NCBI GenBank assembly: GCA_035771175.1
Contig: CM069613.1
Location: 5,700,001 to 5,764,000, forward strand
Source of the DNA: Paratinospora sagittata
Taxonomy: Eukaryota; Streptophyta; Magnoliopsida; Ranunculales; Menispermaceae
Length of the DNA stretch: 64,000 bases
Direction: 5' to 3'
Shown here: piece after piece, positions 47,427 through 59,128 of the stretch
Position numbering within the stretch: the stretch's first letter is position 1
How the letters are laid out: every line of letters starts with the position of its first letter
The notes under the pieces: model-generated
Databases searched by the model: none
The model's input: only the letters and a program-made list of their open reading frames with translations
Told to the model about the DNA's origin: nothing
Translations under genes and position numbers: made by a program

Positions 47427-47856
47427 TGTGGGACCACCCCCAGTGGAAGACAAAACGAAAAGTTTGAAGAATGGTTGGTGGGCCGCCCACGAGGGCGGCC
47501 ACCAATTCGGCGCCGCCTAATCATTCGGCGCCGCCTAATCATTCGGCGCCGCCTAATCATTCGGCGCCGAATTGTTCGCCTAAAGCTGACAATAGAAAAA
47601 TATATATTATTTTATATTTTTATAATTACGAAAATGCCCCTTAATACTTTATAAATAAAGCCTAACTTCATTCTTGAAATATATATTCAGAGAGATATCC
47701 TGAGAGATCTAATTCAAGAGATCCAATCTGTAAGATCCACCTAAAGGTGAAGCAATACAAGTTTGTTGTCTCCAGTGGACGTAAAAAATTTGCCAAACCA
47801 CGTTAAATTTGTTGTCTTGTTTTTTCTTTTATGCTTTACCGCGATTTCGCATAACA
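47427..47856 (+). repeat. 3' LTR of Copia-2
   Basis: 430 bp, same ends as the 5' LTR. It contains three 18-bp units TTCGGCGCCGCCTAATCA (47506-47559) and a TATAAATAAAG box near 47652. Confidence 0.9.
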
Positions 47857-47973
47857 TATATTACCTCCAATAGAACCTTGATTGAGTTCTGAGATGATCT
47901 TTGAAGAACTGACTGCAGCAAATCAACCAATCAAAGAGAAAATTAAAATCAATTAAACAAGACACATATGCAA

Positions 47974-48048
47974 GGAAGAAGAAGAAGAAGAAGAAGAAGA
48001 AGAAGAAGAAGAAAAAGAAGAAGAAGAAGAAAAAGAAAAAAAAGAAGA
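47974..48048 (+). repeat. GAA microsatellite
   Basis: About 20 GAA units with a few GAAAAA interruptions. On the other strand it yields a spurious poly-Phe frame. Confidence 0.95.
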
Positions 48049-48293
48049 CGACAAAAAATGAGTTTGATATCACCGTAGAGTGCTTTACTGCTAAATCGTA
48101 CTCATTCTTATGCACTAATCTCGTTGTAGAGTGATTTACAACACGACCGCACTCATTCTTATAATTGATCAGAAACTTACATTTAATCGCTAAGATATTG
48201 AGAATGAGAGTAAGAGAGAGATTGAAAGTGAACAAGATCGAGAGTGAGAGATCAAGAGAAAGAATGCTCATCGGCCAATCCAATTGAACTTAT

Positions 48294-48413
48294 CGACGGC
48301 AATGCTTCCGACGAGTTTCCTTAGTAGCGGCAATGTTTCCAACGAGTTTCCTCAGTAACGGCAATGTTTCCCTCCATTTTCATCAGTGGCGGCAACGTTT
48401 CCATCGAGCTTCC
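48294..48413 (-). repeat. ~37-bp minisatellite, three and a half units
   Basis: Imperfect units of the form CGGCAATGTTTCCAACGAGTTTCC followed by TCAGTAA occur in a row at about 37-bp spacing. Units differ by several substitutions, so the array is old. Confidence 0.8.
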
Positions 48414-49429
48414 TGTTCAAAAAAAGAAAATGCTTAAAAGGGGTAAATGCCAAATGGTAGAACCAAGGGTTTTGGTACAAGGGGAAGTAACAATTATTTT
48501 TATTATTTATTTTTTGTAAACATTATTTCTTTGTTACTAATGGGAAACTATTTTGTAACTAATAAATATATATATCTTTACTTGCGAATTAAAAATTATA
48601 AGTAAAAAAAAAAACTTTCAATAACAACTATTACTAATGAATTTTATAATTCAAATACCAGTATTTTGATTGGGTGAATAAGGGGAATCGTAGGAGAGTG
48701 GAAGATTTGGTTGAAATTGGTTAACCTTGATCAAGGTTAAACCATGAAGATCCATTTATTTTAGCATCCCAAATAAAACAGGTATTTTATAGTCTAGGAA
48801 AAGTTTTTGTCTAATTGCTATGTTTTTATAAGAGCACCGCCTAGAGGATTTTATGAGTTGGTAATGTATAATGAGAATGCAAATACTTTGTCAACACCGT
48901 TAAATTCATCAAATCTTAGTTTGAACATTAATATTAAGAGATCAGCCAATTTGGACAAAATTCTATGTTATTATCATCTTATTTAGGATCTTTGACTCGA
49001 GAAATGGATCTAATTACAAGGGAGAGGTGGTCCCAATTTACAACATTGGGGAGGGGGAGCATTCGGTTATGTATACAAGTGATAAGTCAATAATTTGTTA
49101 GTATCTATTTCCAAAGTTGTATCATTATCTTTTTTATTCTTGTCATTTTTTGTGACTGTTAGAAAATGAGTAATTAAACATGTTTTTTCATTATTTTTAA
49201 GCTAAAAATTAAAGTGAGACCCGTAAATAATTTTAAATGGGTCCAAGTTAATTATTAATCTTTGATATGTGAAGATTAAGAATATATAAGTATTTAGCTA
49301 TGTCCATTTATATATGAATGAGAAATTGAGTTAAAGTAACCTACTTGATATGTGTAAAATGATAAAATTCGAAAACAATCTTTTAGTCCCAATTATTTAT
49401 TTATAAATGTAACTAGAATACTACACTTG

Positions 49430-50284
49430 AAATAACACCCACACAAGAAAGGCTCAGGCCTCGTGCGCATGTACAAAGGCGATTGGGCTACGAGGAGCTG
49501 GGGAGCTTTTCATTTTTAGAGATCGAGGCAGATCGGACGGATGAGATGCGTCCATAGAAGATCGGATATGGAATGTCCAGATACGATGAATGCAGTTCTC
49601 TGTCTAGGTGCAATGTACGAAGATCCGACGGTGTGAGATCAGATAGGCTGATCAGGACCGTCAGATCGCGACCGATTAGATCGAAGAGCGGAGCCATTAG
49701 ACTCCGTCAGATCACGTCTAGAGGCAATCAGACTCGATCCAATGTTGCAGAAACATGCACCATGTATAGTCACGATTTACCTCTAAATAGAACCTTCTAG
49801 AACTCAAAAAACTTCAAAATCTCTGAATTTTTTTTATCATCTCTCTTCTATGCTTTTAGCATTTTTCTGTGAGTGAGTACAACCATTTTTTGTTCGATTA
49901 TTCTTGTGAGTTGAAGTGTTGCTGTTACAAGAAGCAGATTATTGTATCCTGAGAGATAAGTGTTATATACCGTGAGCACTTAAACAAGACATAATCGTCT
50001 TAAGGACATAGAGTTATACTCTAGCTTCAATCTACGTCGTTACTCTGGTGGAATAGTAATTGATCTAGTTTAACTAGACATAGTCCTGTCCCAAGTACCT
50101 TTAAATAGTGAACGGGAGGCGACCTACTACTTAAAAGAGTGATATTTAAGCGAAATACTCTGCCACTTAAACTGAAAACTAGTCTAATTGATTCTTTTGA
50201 AAGTTACTTTAAGTGAATATTGCCACCGTACAATCAACAGTTACTACAAAAGTTATAGTAGGGATTACGTGTTAATGGAGATTG
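49430..50284 (+). mobile_element. probable LTR/leader remnant of another retrotransposon
   Basis: The stretch is GC-richer than its surroundings and contains many AGATCGGAC/GATCCGACGG/AGATCGCGACC words, then leader-like DNA (TGTTACAAGAAGCAGATTA, CTCTGGTGGAATAGTAATTG). No second copy lies in the window and no protein is visible. Assignment rests on general style only. Confidence 0.35.
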
Positions 50285-50639
50285 TGTGGGGTCACCTGAC
50301 TGGGAAACCAAGAAATTGGTTGGTGGCCGCCCATGAGGGCGGCCACCAACTCAGTCAACAATTCGGCGTAGCTGCGCTGAATTGTTTAAAAATAATATAT
50401 TAAAATATATTATTTTAATTACGAAAATGCCCAAGAATACTCTTATAAATAGAGCTTCGCTTTGATCTTGAAAATCATATTATGAGAGATCTATTCAAGA
50501 GATCTAATCTGTAAGATCCACCTAAGGGTGAAGTAATACAAGTTTGTTGTCTCCCGTGGACGTAGGCAATTTGCCGAACCACGTTAAATTTGTTGTCTTG
50601 TTTTTCTTTCATGTTTTATCACGATTCCGCACAACAAAT

Positions 50640-52355
50640 TAGTATCAGAGATATCCAACCATCCTGAAGAAGACGAGGAGGAAATCTCAGTTGAGGTGGA
50701 GGCTCTAGGACCAAATATCAGTCAACAACCAGAATCAATTGCCACCAGTCAACCAAGAAGAGAAATTCGCAAACCTACTCGGTACACTGACATGGTTGCA
50801 TTTGCATTTCTTGTCACCGGAGATGATATTCCATACAATTACAAAGATGTTATTCAGAGTATGGAAAATGATAAGTGGAAAATGGAAATGAATAAGGAGA
50901 TGACATCACTCCATTAGAATCAGACTTGGAAGTTGGTTCCACTTTCGAAAGAAAAGAAACCAATTGGCTGCAAATGAGTTTTCGCTAAGAAAGAAGGCTC
51001 TCCCAGCACAGATAACATTCGATACAAAGCCAGACTAGTAGCAAAAGGCTACACTCAGAAGGAAGGAATTGACTACAATGAGGTATTCTCACCTGTTGTT
51101 AAGCATTCGTCAATTCGAATATTATTGGCTTTGTGGTTGCACAGTTTGATCTCGAGTTAGCCCAACTCGATGTCAAAACTGTTTTTCTGCATGGTAATTT
51201 GGAAGAGGAGATATATATGTCTCAACCAGATGGATTCAAAGTACCAGGAAGCGAGAATTGGGCTTGCAAGTTGAGCAAGTCATTGTATGGCCTGAAGCAG
51301 TCACCAAGACAGTGGTACAAGCGATTTGACAGCTTCATCCAATGACAGAAATATACCCGGAGTCAGTTTGATCATTGTGTCTACTATCGCAAACTTCAAG
51401 ATGGTACATTTATCTACTTGCTTTTATATGTAGATGATATGTTAATCACATCTAAAAGCAAGGTGGAGATCAATAAACTGAAGGCTCAATTGAGCTCAGA
51501 GTTTGAAATGAAGGATCTTGGATAGGCTAGAAAAATTCTCGGGATGGAGATCACTCGAGAGAAGGCCAAAGACACAATTTGTTTGAATCAGACTCAGTAT
51601 TTGAAGAAAGTTCTTCAAACTTTTGGCATTGACATTGGCAATGACACAAAACCTGTGAGCACACCATTGGCACCACATTTCAGGCTAAGTACATCAATGT
51701 CACCAAATTCTGAAGATCAGAAGAAGCAAATGGAGAACATTCCATATGCAAATGCAGTTGGTGCCTTGATGTATGCTATGGTGTGTACCAGATCTGACAT
51801 TTCACATGCTATAAGTATGGTAAGTCGTTACATGCACAACCCCGGTAAAGGCCACTGGCAAGCAGTTAAGTGGATTCTTCGATATATTCATGGTACTGTG
51901 GATATTGGTTTAAAGTTCGAGAGAGATAAGAAAAGTTATAAGCATCTAGTCGGATATGTGGATTCGAACTATGTTGAAGATCTTGACAAGTGCAGGAGGA
52001 TAAGTGAGTTGGACATCAACACTACAGTCGACAGTTGCTTTGTCTACTACAGACGCAGAGTACATGGCAGTGACAGAAGCTTTCAAGAAAGCAATCTGGC
52101 TTCATGGATTGACTAAAGACTTGGGAATTGTGCAGAAGAATGTTGAAGTTTTTTGCGACAGCCAGAGTGTCATTTGTTTGGCAAAGAACCAAGTTCATCA
52201 CAGTCGAACGAAGCAAATTGATGTTCGTTTTCATTTTGTTCGAGAAATAGTAGAAGAAGGGAGTATTCTTCTGTAAAAGATCAAGACTGCAGATAACCCC
52301 GCAGATATGCTTACAAAGGTGGTTATAGGAATCAAGTTCCAACATTGTTTGGACT
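50640..52355 (+). pseudogene. Copia-4 reverse transcriptase / RNase H remnant
   Basis: The linker PRREIRKPTRYTDM leads to a reverse transcriptase more complete than in Copia-2: [57 protein letters not shown] near 51421-51447, LGMEITREKAK, then VGALMYAMVCTRSDI and RNase H pieces (STTDAEYMAV, CDSQSVICLAKN). Stops near 50915, 51343 and 51523, a frameshift near 51130 and a deletion near 51995 inactivate it. Confidence 0.92.
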
Positions 52356-52462
52356 GAGGGCACTAATGGAGGTAGCAACAGTTTTTTAAAGGAAGCTTGT
52401 TATCTGTAGAGAGATTACAGGTGTGGAGGAACCCTATTCCATATAAAGTGGAGGTGGAGATT

Positions 52463-52594
52463 TGTGGGGTCCACTTGAATGGGAAACTAAGTAATACAAG
52501 TTTGCTGCCTCCCGTGAACGTAGGAAATTTGCCGAACCACATTAAATTTGTTGTCTTATTTTTCTTTTATGCTTTACCATTATTCCGTACAACA
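52463..52594 (+). repeat. shortened 3' LTR of Copia-4
   Basis: TGTGGGGTCCACTTGAATGG fuses to TAATACAAGTTTGCTGCC, skipping about 200 bp present in the left LTR, including its hairpin and TATA box. A polypurine tract (GTGGAGGTGGAGAT) precedes it. Confidence 0.85.
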
Positions 52595-52965
52595 AATTAG
52601 ACAACAGTGGAGACCAAGAAAATCAAGGATCTCCCATCAATTAAAAGAAGCTACGAAAAGTGATGCGATAGATGAAATTAACAACATTAAGCTCACGAAA
52701 GTTTCTAATAAAGAATGAACGGTATTTAAAAAGAAAAAAAAAGCTCCCCACGGTTCATCATAAGTAAATTGAGTATATTATTAACCCAATAATCTTTATA
52801 GCTTCAGCATTAACACATTTTTTTTTGTATAAATTTTAATAGGAAAACTGTAAGAAATTTGGAGAATTGAGAGTAAAACAAAATATGCTTCACACATTAA
52901 GTCGAAAAGGCTATGCGAGGGTGACATGGAAAGCTTTTATACATAATAAGATTAATTATCTCATA
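52595..52965. other. spacer between Copia-4 and the Copia-3 remnant
   Basis: AT-rich and degenerate. It begins AATTAGACAACAGTGG, which may be derived from retrotransposon leader. Nothing else is recognised. Confidence 0.45.
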
Positions 52966-53214
52966 TTAACTAATATGGAATAAAGTGTACTCATTTTTCC
53001 TTTTTTGAATAACAACTTCGCTGATGGAAGACAAGATCCAGCACAAGAGTATTTGATCTTGTAGTTCCCAATCAAGAAACAACTCGTTGATCGATCCATC
53101 TGTGTTCAGCCTATCAGAAGGTGAGATTGATGAATCTATAAAAGAGAATAAGCGGTTCCCTTTAATTGCAGCTTGGATCTGCTGCCTCCACAACAAAAAT
53201 TGTTGAGTAAGCTT
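52966..53214 (-). pseudogene. Copia-3 gag fragment
   Basis: Reads LTQQFLLWRQQIQAAIKGNR followed by LFSFIDSS and WELQDQILLCWILSSISEVV, the hallmark N-terminal gag pattern of RE-type plant Copia elements (L-W-x-x-Q, W-x-x-QD-LL-x-WL-SS). The frame continues across the junction into 63376-63430, then meets stops. It ends near 52966; the rest of gag is absent. Confidence 0.8.
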
Positions 53215-53789
53215 TGTTGGGAAAATCGATGGTTGTAAAGAAATAAATTCTACAATCCCAGGATAATTTCCCAAACTAAAAATACAACAAAGATAACACC
53301 AAAGATTTTAGCGTGGAAAACCCTCCAAAGATGAGGTAAAAACCACGGGACCCGTAGGCCGCTTAAAGACTTCCACTATAATATAATGGGATTACAAACT
53401 TCACCTTTCGGTGGATCTCTCACAAATATACAATATCTATGTATCTTCAATTTGTGGATAACACTTCACAAATTGGCTCACACTTTTTCTTCTCAAAGAA
53501 ACTCTCTTTGAGGCTCTCTAGATCTCTAGAATTAGATCTCTCCGAATGAATTTTCAAGTTGAAATTAAGGCTCTATTTATATAGCTAAAATAGGGGCATT
53601 TTTGTAATTGCTTTGGAGCTTCCCACGTGATTCTTGCTGCATTCCCATGCTGAAAATTTCAGCCGCCCCACGTGAAGTTTGCTGTTGCCGCCCCATGCAT
53701 CCCATGCATATGTTGACTGCCCACCTTGTTACTTGTTCCATGCATAGCCCACGTGACGTCATGTTTGCTGCAGGAGAGGTGGACCAACA
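53215..53789 (-). repeat. 3' LTR of Copia-1
   Basis: 575 bp; TATATAAATAG box on the minus strand near 53573-53583. It matches 62815-63375 throughout, with an extra copy of the TAGATCTCTAGAATTAG stretch near 53520-53535. Confidence 0.93.
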
Positions 53790-53805
53790 AATCTCCCTCT
53801 CCACC

Positions 53806-55395
53806 TCATGTGGAACAGGGCTCTTCCACACCTGCAATCTCTTTACAAATAGCAAGTTTTTCGCTGGTTAGGGACTTTGTCATCATATCTGTCCCGTTGT
53901 CATTAGTGTGGATCTTCTCAACTTGCAGCAGTTTATTTTCCAGCACATCACGAATCCAATGATATCTCACGTCGATGTGCTTGGACCTTGAGTGAAAGGT
54001 TGAGTTCTTGCTGAGGTGAATTGCGCTTTGACTGTCGCAATAAAGAACATATTTTTCTTGGTTCTGATGCAATTCTTGTAGGAACTTTTTCATCCACAGT
54101 ATCTCCTTACAACCTTCAGTGATTGCAATGTATTCTGCTTCTGTGGTACTTAAAGCAATACACTTTTGTAATCGTGATTGCCATGAGACAGCTCCCCCTG
54201 CAAAGGTTATTAGATACCCGAATATCGACTTTCTCGTATCCACATCGCCAGCCATATCTGAATCTGTAAATCCTTCTAATACAGATTTATCATTACCAAA
54301 ACATAAACAATGACTAGAAGTACCTCTAAGATACCTGAGTATCCATTTGACTGCTGTCCAATGTTCCTTTCCAGGATTTGATAGAAATCGGCTCACAACA
54401 CCAACAACATGAGCAATGTCTAGTCTGGTGCATACCATAGCGTACATTAGACTGCCAACTACCGATGCATAAGGTACTTTGCTTATATCTGATTTCTCCT
54501 CCTCACTTGAGGGACACTGGCTCGCATTAAGCTTGAAGTGGCTTGCCAGTGGAGAACTAACAGGTTTAGCTTTGCTCATGTTGAACCGCTCTAAAACTTT
54601 CTCAATATACTTCTCTTGAGATAGCCAAAGTCTCTTGTTCTTCCTGTCACGAACAATCTTCATGCCAAGGATTTGCTTTGCGGGTCCTAAGTCTTTCATT
54701 GCAAAGGACTTGCTCAACTCTTTCTTCAACTGGTTATTCTTGCCGATACTTTGGCCTACAATTAACATATCATCAACATAAAGCAAAAGAATAATAAAAT
54801 CACCATCAGAGAATTTCTTGATGAAAACGCAGTGGTCAGCTGTCATTCGGTTGTACTCTTTTTGCTCCATGAACGAGTCGAACTTTTTATACCACTGCCT
54901 CGGTGCCTGTTTCAAATCGTACAAACTTTTCTTTAGCCTGCATACCAGCTTCTCTTTTCTATTTACTTTGAAACCTTCGGGCTGCTCCATATAGATTTCC
55001 TCGTCAAGATCACCGTGTAAGAATGCGATTTTTACATCAAGTTGTTCAACCTCCAGATTAAGACTTGCTGCCAAGCCAAGAACAACTCAGATTGAAGACA
55101 TTTTTACCACCGGTGAGAAGATTTCATCGAAGTCAACACCTTTCTTCTGTCCGAATCCTTTCACAACCAATCTTGTTTTGTATCTAGGTTGCTCGCTATC
55201 TTCTTCGCTTTTGATCCTGTACACCCACTTGTTCTTGAGGGATTTCTTTTCCTGCGGTAATTTCACCAAGTCAAATGTGTGGTTCTCATGCAGAGATTTC
55301 ATTTCTTCCTGCATGGCTTTCATCCACTCAGTCTTATGCTGGTCAGAGATAGCTTCGGTATAGCTCTCTGGTTCTCCCCCGTCAGTGAGCATCAC
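53806..55395 (-). pseudogene. Copia-1 reverse transcriptase / RNase H
   Basis: The frame at 55395-55087 covers the RT entry (NHTFDLVKLPQEKKSLKNKW, TRLVVKGFGQKKGVDFDEIF). It breaks by a stop/frameshift at about 55087-55074 and resumes at 55074-53806 for 422 codons. The second part holds LDVKIAFLHGDLDEE, SLYDLKQAPRQWYK, LLLYVDDMLIVG (active site), VGSLMYAMVCTRLD and the RNase H domain (DSDMAGD, STTEAEYIAITE, YCDSQSAIHLSKN, HIDVRYHWIRD). Nearly complete; a single break separates it from being open. Confidence 0.94.
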
Positions 55396-55419
55396 ATAGT
55401 CGCTAGGAGGATATCTTTG

Positions 55420-56538
55420 ACTTGGTTGTCGTTCTCTGGTAGATCTCTTTAGCTATGCTTCTGGTTGGATTTGTTCAGGAACTTGTTCTGGTTCTGAACT
55501 TAGAGCTGGTGGAACATCATCATCAGTATCTGGTGCAGCTCCCTTGTCATCTGAATTTGTTGATGGAGAGACTGGTTCCAGATTAACTGGAAGTTCTTCT
55601 GATTGTGGCTTCTCAGGTTTCTGAAAAAATGCTCGATCGTCTGATCTTCAAGAAACACCACGTCTCTGCTTCTGACAATCCTTTTGTTGACAGGATCCCA
55701 AAGTCTGTAGCCGAATTCTTCATGAGAATATCCCACAAAGATACACTGTTTTGCTTTTCCATCCAGCTTGGACCTCTCGTCTCTAGGGATGTGAACAAAT
55801 GCTCTGCAGCCGAATACTTTCAAGTGTTTGTAAGAAACGTCTTTCCCCGTCCAAACCTTTTCTGGTACGTCGTAGTTCAGTGGAACTGATGGAGAAAGGT
55901 TGATTAAATCAACTGCTGTCCTCATTGCCTCCCCCCAATAGGAGTTTGGCAGTTTTGCATTTGAGAGCATACATCTGACTCTTTCACAAATGGTTCTGTT
56001 CATCCTCTCTGCGACACCGTTGTGTTGAGGTGTCTTTGGTACCAATTTTTTCAGCCTGATGTCGAAACTTCTGCAGTACTCCTCGAATGATCCGCGATAC
56101 TCACCGCCATTGTCTGATCGTACACACTTCAAACGTCTGCCAGTTTCTCTCTCAACTTTTACATGAAATTGCTTGAAAACTTCCTGCACTTGATCTTTAG
56201 TTTTCAAAGCAAAGGCCCACACTTTTCTAGAGTGATCATCAATAAAAGTCACAAAATAATGAGCACCTCCTAGTGTCTTACAACTCATTGTGCAGACATC
56301 TGTGTGTATTAAATCTAGAATATTTGCCTTTCTAGATGGTTGGGAACTACGAATGCAACTCTATGTTGTTTACCCATAATACAATCAACACAAGTACGTA
56401 AAGATGTACCTTATTGGAAAGAATTATGAGACCCTTTTCACTCATGTAACCGAGCCGCTTATGCCATAACTCGGTCGGAATTTCTTTCCTCATGGTATTT
56501 ACTTCTTCTTTACACAGCTTGGCTTCTGTGTGGTAGAG
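55420..56538 (-). pseudogene. Copia-1 integrase
   Basis: Minus-strand pieces: the pre-integrase zinc region (56538-56347, ELWHKRLGYMSEKGL) and the integrase core (56288-55500). The core has FVTFIDDHSRKVWAF, CVRSDNGGEYRG and TPQHNGVAERMNR, so the D, D and E of the catalytic triad are present. The GKDVSYKHLKVFGC region follows. A break near 56340 and a frameshift near 55620 (after VVFLEDQTIEHF) inactivate it. Confidence 0.92.
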
Positions 56539-56812
56539 TGTCATGCCCTGGGTTGCACAGCGTGCCCCCTACTTAGACGCGGGCGCACTCCCACCGCAGC
56601 GGGAGCTAACGCCTAGCCATTATGGATCCCATAATATTGTCACATCTCGGCCAGCCACGCCACACAAGGACGCCGGTCACCGAGATCATTTGTCCATATT
56701 ATTCACACTCCCATGAATAATATAGGGCCTCCCCCAAGTTCGAACTCGCAACCTCTTACTCATAAGGTTAGATTTCGCAACTTGAGTACCCATTGAACCA
56801 ATGGCTCAATGG
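56539..56812 (-). other. 3' tail of the gypsy-1 derivative with pol III-like boxes
   Basis: On the minus strand: a box A-like TGGTTCAATGG (near 56798), then 45 bases on a box B-like GAGTTCGAACTTGG (near 56740). Next comes a perfect hairpin ATATTATTCA / TGAATAATAT and a GC-rich end GGGCATGACA. The order resembles a tRNA-derived SINE head followed by an LTR-like end. Origin unclear. Confidence 0.5.
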
Positions 56813-58015
56813 ACTGCTACACAAATCCCTGAGCTCTCTGAAAATTTGGACACTCCAACTTCCTATGCCCAGCCTGCCCACAATGAAAACATAAGAATGG
56901 ATCCCTGGGCGCAAATGACCCAGTCTGAGATGTCGTCACATAACTTCCTCGGCCTCTACCTCTGCCTCGGCCAGCAGTCTGTGGGAATGGGGGTCTCGGT
57001 GCACTCAGTGCTTGAATAGGAATCGGGACAGGAGAGGAAACCACTGGTGAGGCCATCATACCAGTCTAAACCTGGGATGCCTTACTCTGAGCACCCTCGG
57101 ATTGTGCTCCTTCATAAAACTTTCTCTTATTTCCCCATTTACCCTTCTTCCATGGAGTTCGGAACTGTCCCCCGGACTCTGCCTGTGAAGTCTGTACACC
57201 CGGAGCTGCCCGTGTAGACATACCATCAACCCGCTCAGCCAACTCATACTGTTTGGCCCTCTGGACCACTGTGGCAAAATCAGTCATCTTCGTTACAGAC
57301 AAGGCCTGTCGGATCGCAGGCCTTAGGTTCAAAGAGAACCTCATAATCTTATCACTCGGTGTCTGAACTAACCCAGGAGCATAAACTGCGAGCCTGTCGG
57401 ATCCCTAACTGACATGGTGCCCTGTGCGAGATTCAAAAACTCGAGTTGCTTAGCCTGCCTCTTAGTCTCTGGAACGTAAGCCTGTAAGAACAACCGTTTG
57501 AAGGTGTCCCAACTCTTCACTGTCCCCTGTGTATCCAACACTGAAAGCCACTAGTCCTCTGCATCACTCTCCAGTGTGTGAGCAGCACGTAGAACCTGAG
57601 ACTCCTCATCAAGCTCTAAGGAGCGACTGATCTTCTCGACATTCTTCAGCCAATCTTCGGCCTTCTTCAAGTCAACCCCACCAGTGAATTCCTTAGGCTG
57701 TAGCTTCATGAACTTCTCTAGCAGTCTGATCCGCCGATCAGTGGGGTTCTCCACAACATTAGGAGCAGGTGTAGGCATAGGCTGAGGTACAGCCATTTGA
57801 GGTCCTGCTGCCCCTGCAGCTCCACTAGCCTCGACCCCACTAGTGCCCGCCTCCTGAGGTATTGCTTGAGGTGACTTTCGAGCAATAGCCTCAACCTGCT
57901 GCACTAAGGCCTGTATCTGTGAAGTCTGTGCCTGAATAATCTCCTTCATCCTCCCTATCCGGTCATCATCGGATGGCCCTGTGCGTGGCTGTCCCAATCT
58001 CTCGCTCCTCCTCAT
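56813..58015 (-). pseudogene. gypsy-1 gag
   Basis: From the ATG at 58015: MRRSERLGQPRTGPSDDDR, a coiled coil (EIIQAQTSQIQALVQQVEAI), a Pro/Ala-rich linker and the gag domain (LQPKEFTGGVDLKKAEDWL). A TAG at about 57551 interrupts it. Frames continue through TPSD/SLNLRPAIRQAL to a Gly-Arg patch and the zinc knuckle CFHCGQAGHRKLEC near 56850. Frame changes near 57400 and 57060 add to the damage. Coding ends a few codons after the knuckle, where the unrelated tail begins. Confidence 0.87.
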
Positions 58016-58964
58016 GACACTGAGAAGTAGAAATACGAGCAACCATCACACATTTAAAACATTAACAAAGCCTCATAACTACTCATATCATATAATACAC
58101 GCAGAAAATATGATAGTAAAACTTTTAAGTTAGTTCCTTTAAGCTTTTTAATCACCTAAATCTCTCACCCAATTTCTAGGTCAAAGTCATCTAAGTCCAA
58201 TACATAAACCAAACCTAGTAAAATCAGGCTCTGATACCAACTGTGGCGACCCGCACCCCGGACCACCAACCCCGTAGGGAATGGCGTGCGGAATGCCGGG
58301 GCGGGACGCCCGGCGTAGGCATCTCCGACCACTCCTCAACTCCCGTGAGGTGGTTGAGACCCTACAAGCCTTATCCCAAACAACGATATGATATCAAAAG
58401 GTATTAAACAAAACTACCCACCGTATTAATCATCCAAGACAAGAGATAATCCATAAAAAAAATGAACCATAAATAATAATCATAATCCCTACAGTCCATT
58501 AAAATTGACATACTCATAAAGTCCAAAATTGTGGGTACAAATAAAACCGTCATATGCCCACATAGTCTATCTAACAAGTCTCAACTCACCCATACTACAA
58601 TGTGGTAAGTGTGATAATTATATAATCCAAAATATAGTACTTCATAATTTAAAACACAATTCAATCAAAATGCCTCTCAACTCACATCGAGGCCTTAGAT
58701 TCTCTCGCAGGCAAGACCCTCAAGATATGACTACTCCTTTGCCCTTATTCGGGACAGAAGAACCTGAAAGAGGAAAATAAAGGTGAGCCAACGATGCCCA
58801 GTGAATAGAATTCAAATATGCTATCAATACTCATCAATAAAAACCATGTATGCATGTCATTGTGTAGCATGATTAAAAGCTCATAACATATAGATATCAA
58901 GCATTTATAATAAGTTCGATGCAAGTAAAAGTTTATCAATTTGGATCCACATTCCACATGCCTT

Positions 58965-59128
58965 GGGTTACTAGTACACGTCTATTTCACCGTGCCGTTG
59001 ATCCCAATCATGTTTATTTGGGTTACTAGTACACGTCTATTTCACCGTGCCGTTGATCCCAATCATTTTTATTTGGGTTACTAGTACATGTCTATTTCAC
59101 CGTGCCGTTGATCCCAATCATTTCATTT
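58965..59128 (+). repeat. three 55-bp tandem repeats in the gypsy-1 LTR
   Basis: Units start at 58965, 59020 and 59075 with GGGTTACTAGTACACGTCTA and include CACCGTGCCGTTGATCCCAA. The sister LTR has one unit near 21340. Confidence 0.93.

Larger units (their letters stand above)
43076..47856 (+). mobile_element. decayed Ty1/copia element Copia-2
   Basis: LTRs 43076-43418 and 47427-47856 begin TGTGGG and end ATAACA, with target duplication TATAT at 43071-43075 and 47857-47861. A primer-binding site TGGTATCATAGCC (43422-43434) is one base off the Met-tRNA type. The polypurine tract GAGGTGGAGGTGGAGAT lies right before the 3' LTR. Gag and pol are broken by stops and deletions. Copia order (integrase before reverse transcriptase) is evident. 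Confidence 0.93.
47862..49430. other. spacer after Copia-2
   Basis: Holds a GAA microsatellite, a minisatellite (48294-48413) and AT-rich DNA with ACTTGCGAATTAAAAATTATAAG-like words similar in style to 40250-40600. No gene is supported. Confidence 0.5.
50285..52594 (+). mobile_element. deleted Copia element Copia-4, relative of Copia-2
   Basis: The left LTR 50285-50636 (352 bp) and a shortened right LTR 52463-52594 share TGTGGGG starts and ACAACA ends. The internal part jumps from the primer-binding site (TTAGTATCAGAG, 50639-50650) straight into the pol linker that corresponds to about 45825 of Copia-2. Leader, gag, protease and integrase are therefore gone. The right LTR has lost its middle. 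The 5-bp flanks differ (GATTG, AATTA), so no target duplication is visible. Confidence 0.88.

Noticed and set aside
47861..48283. 140-codon frame with a poly-Phe core
   Set aside because: Antisense reading of the GAA microsatellite.
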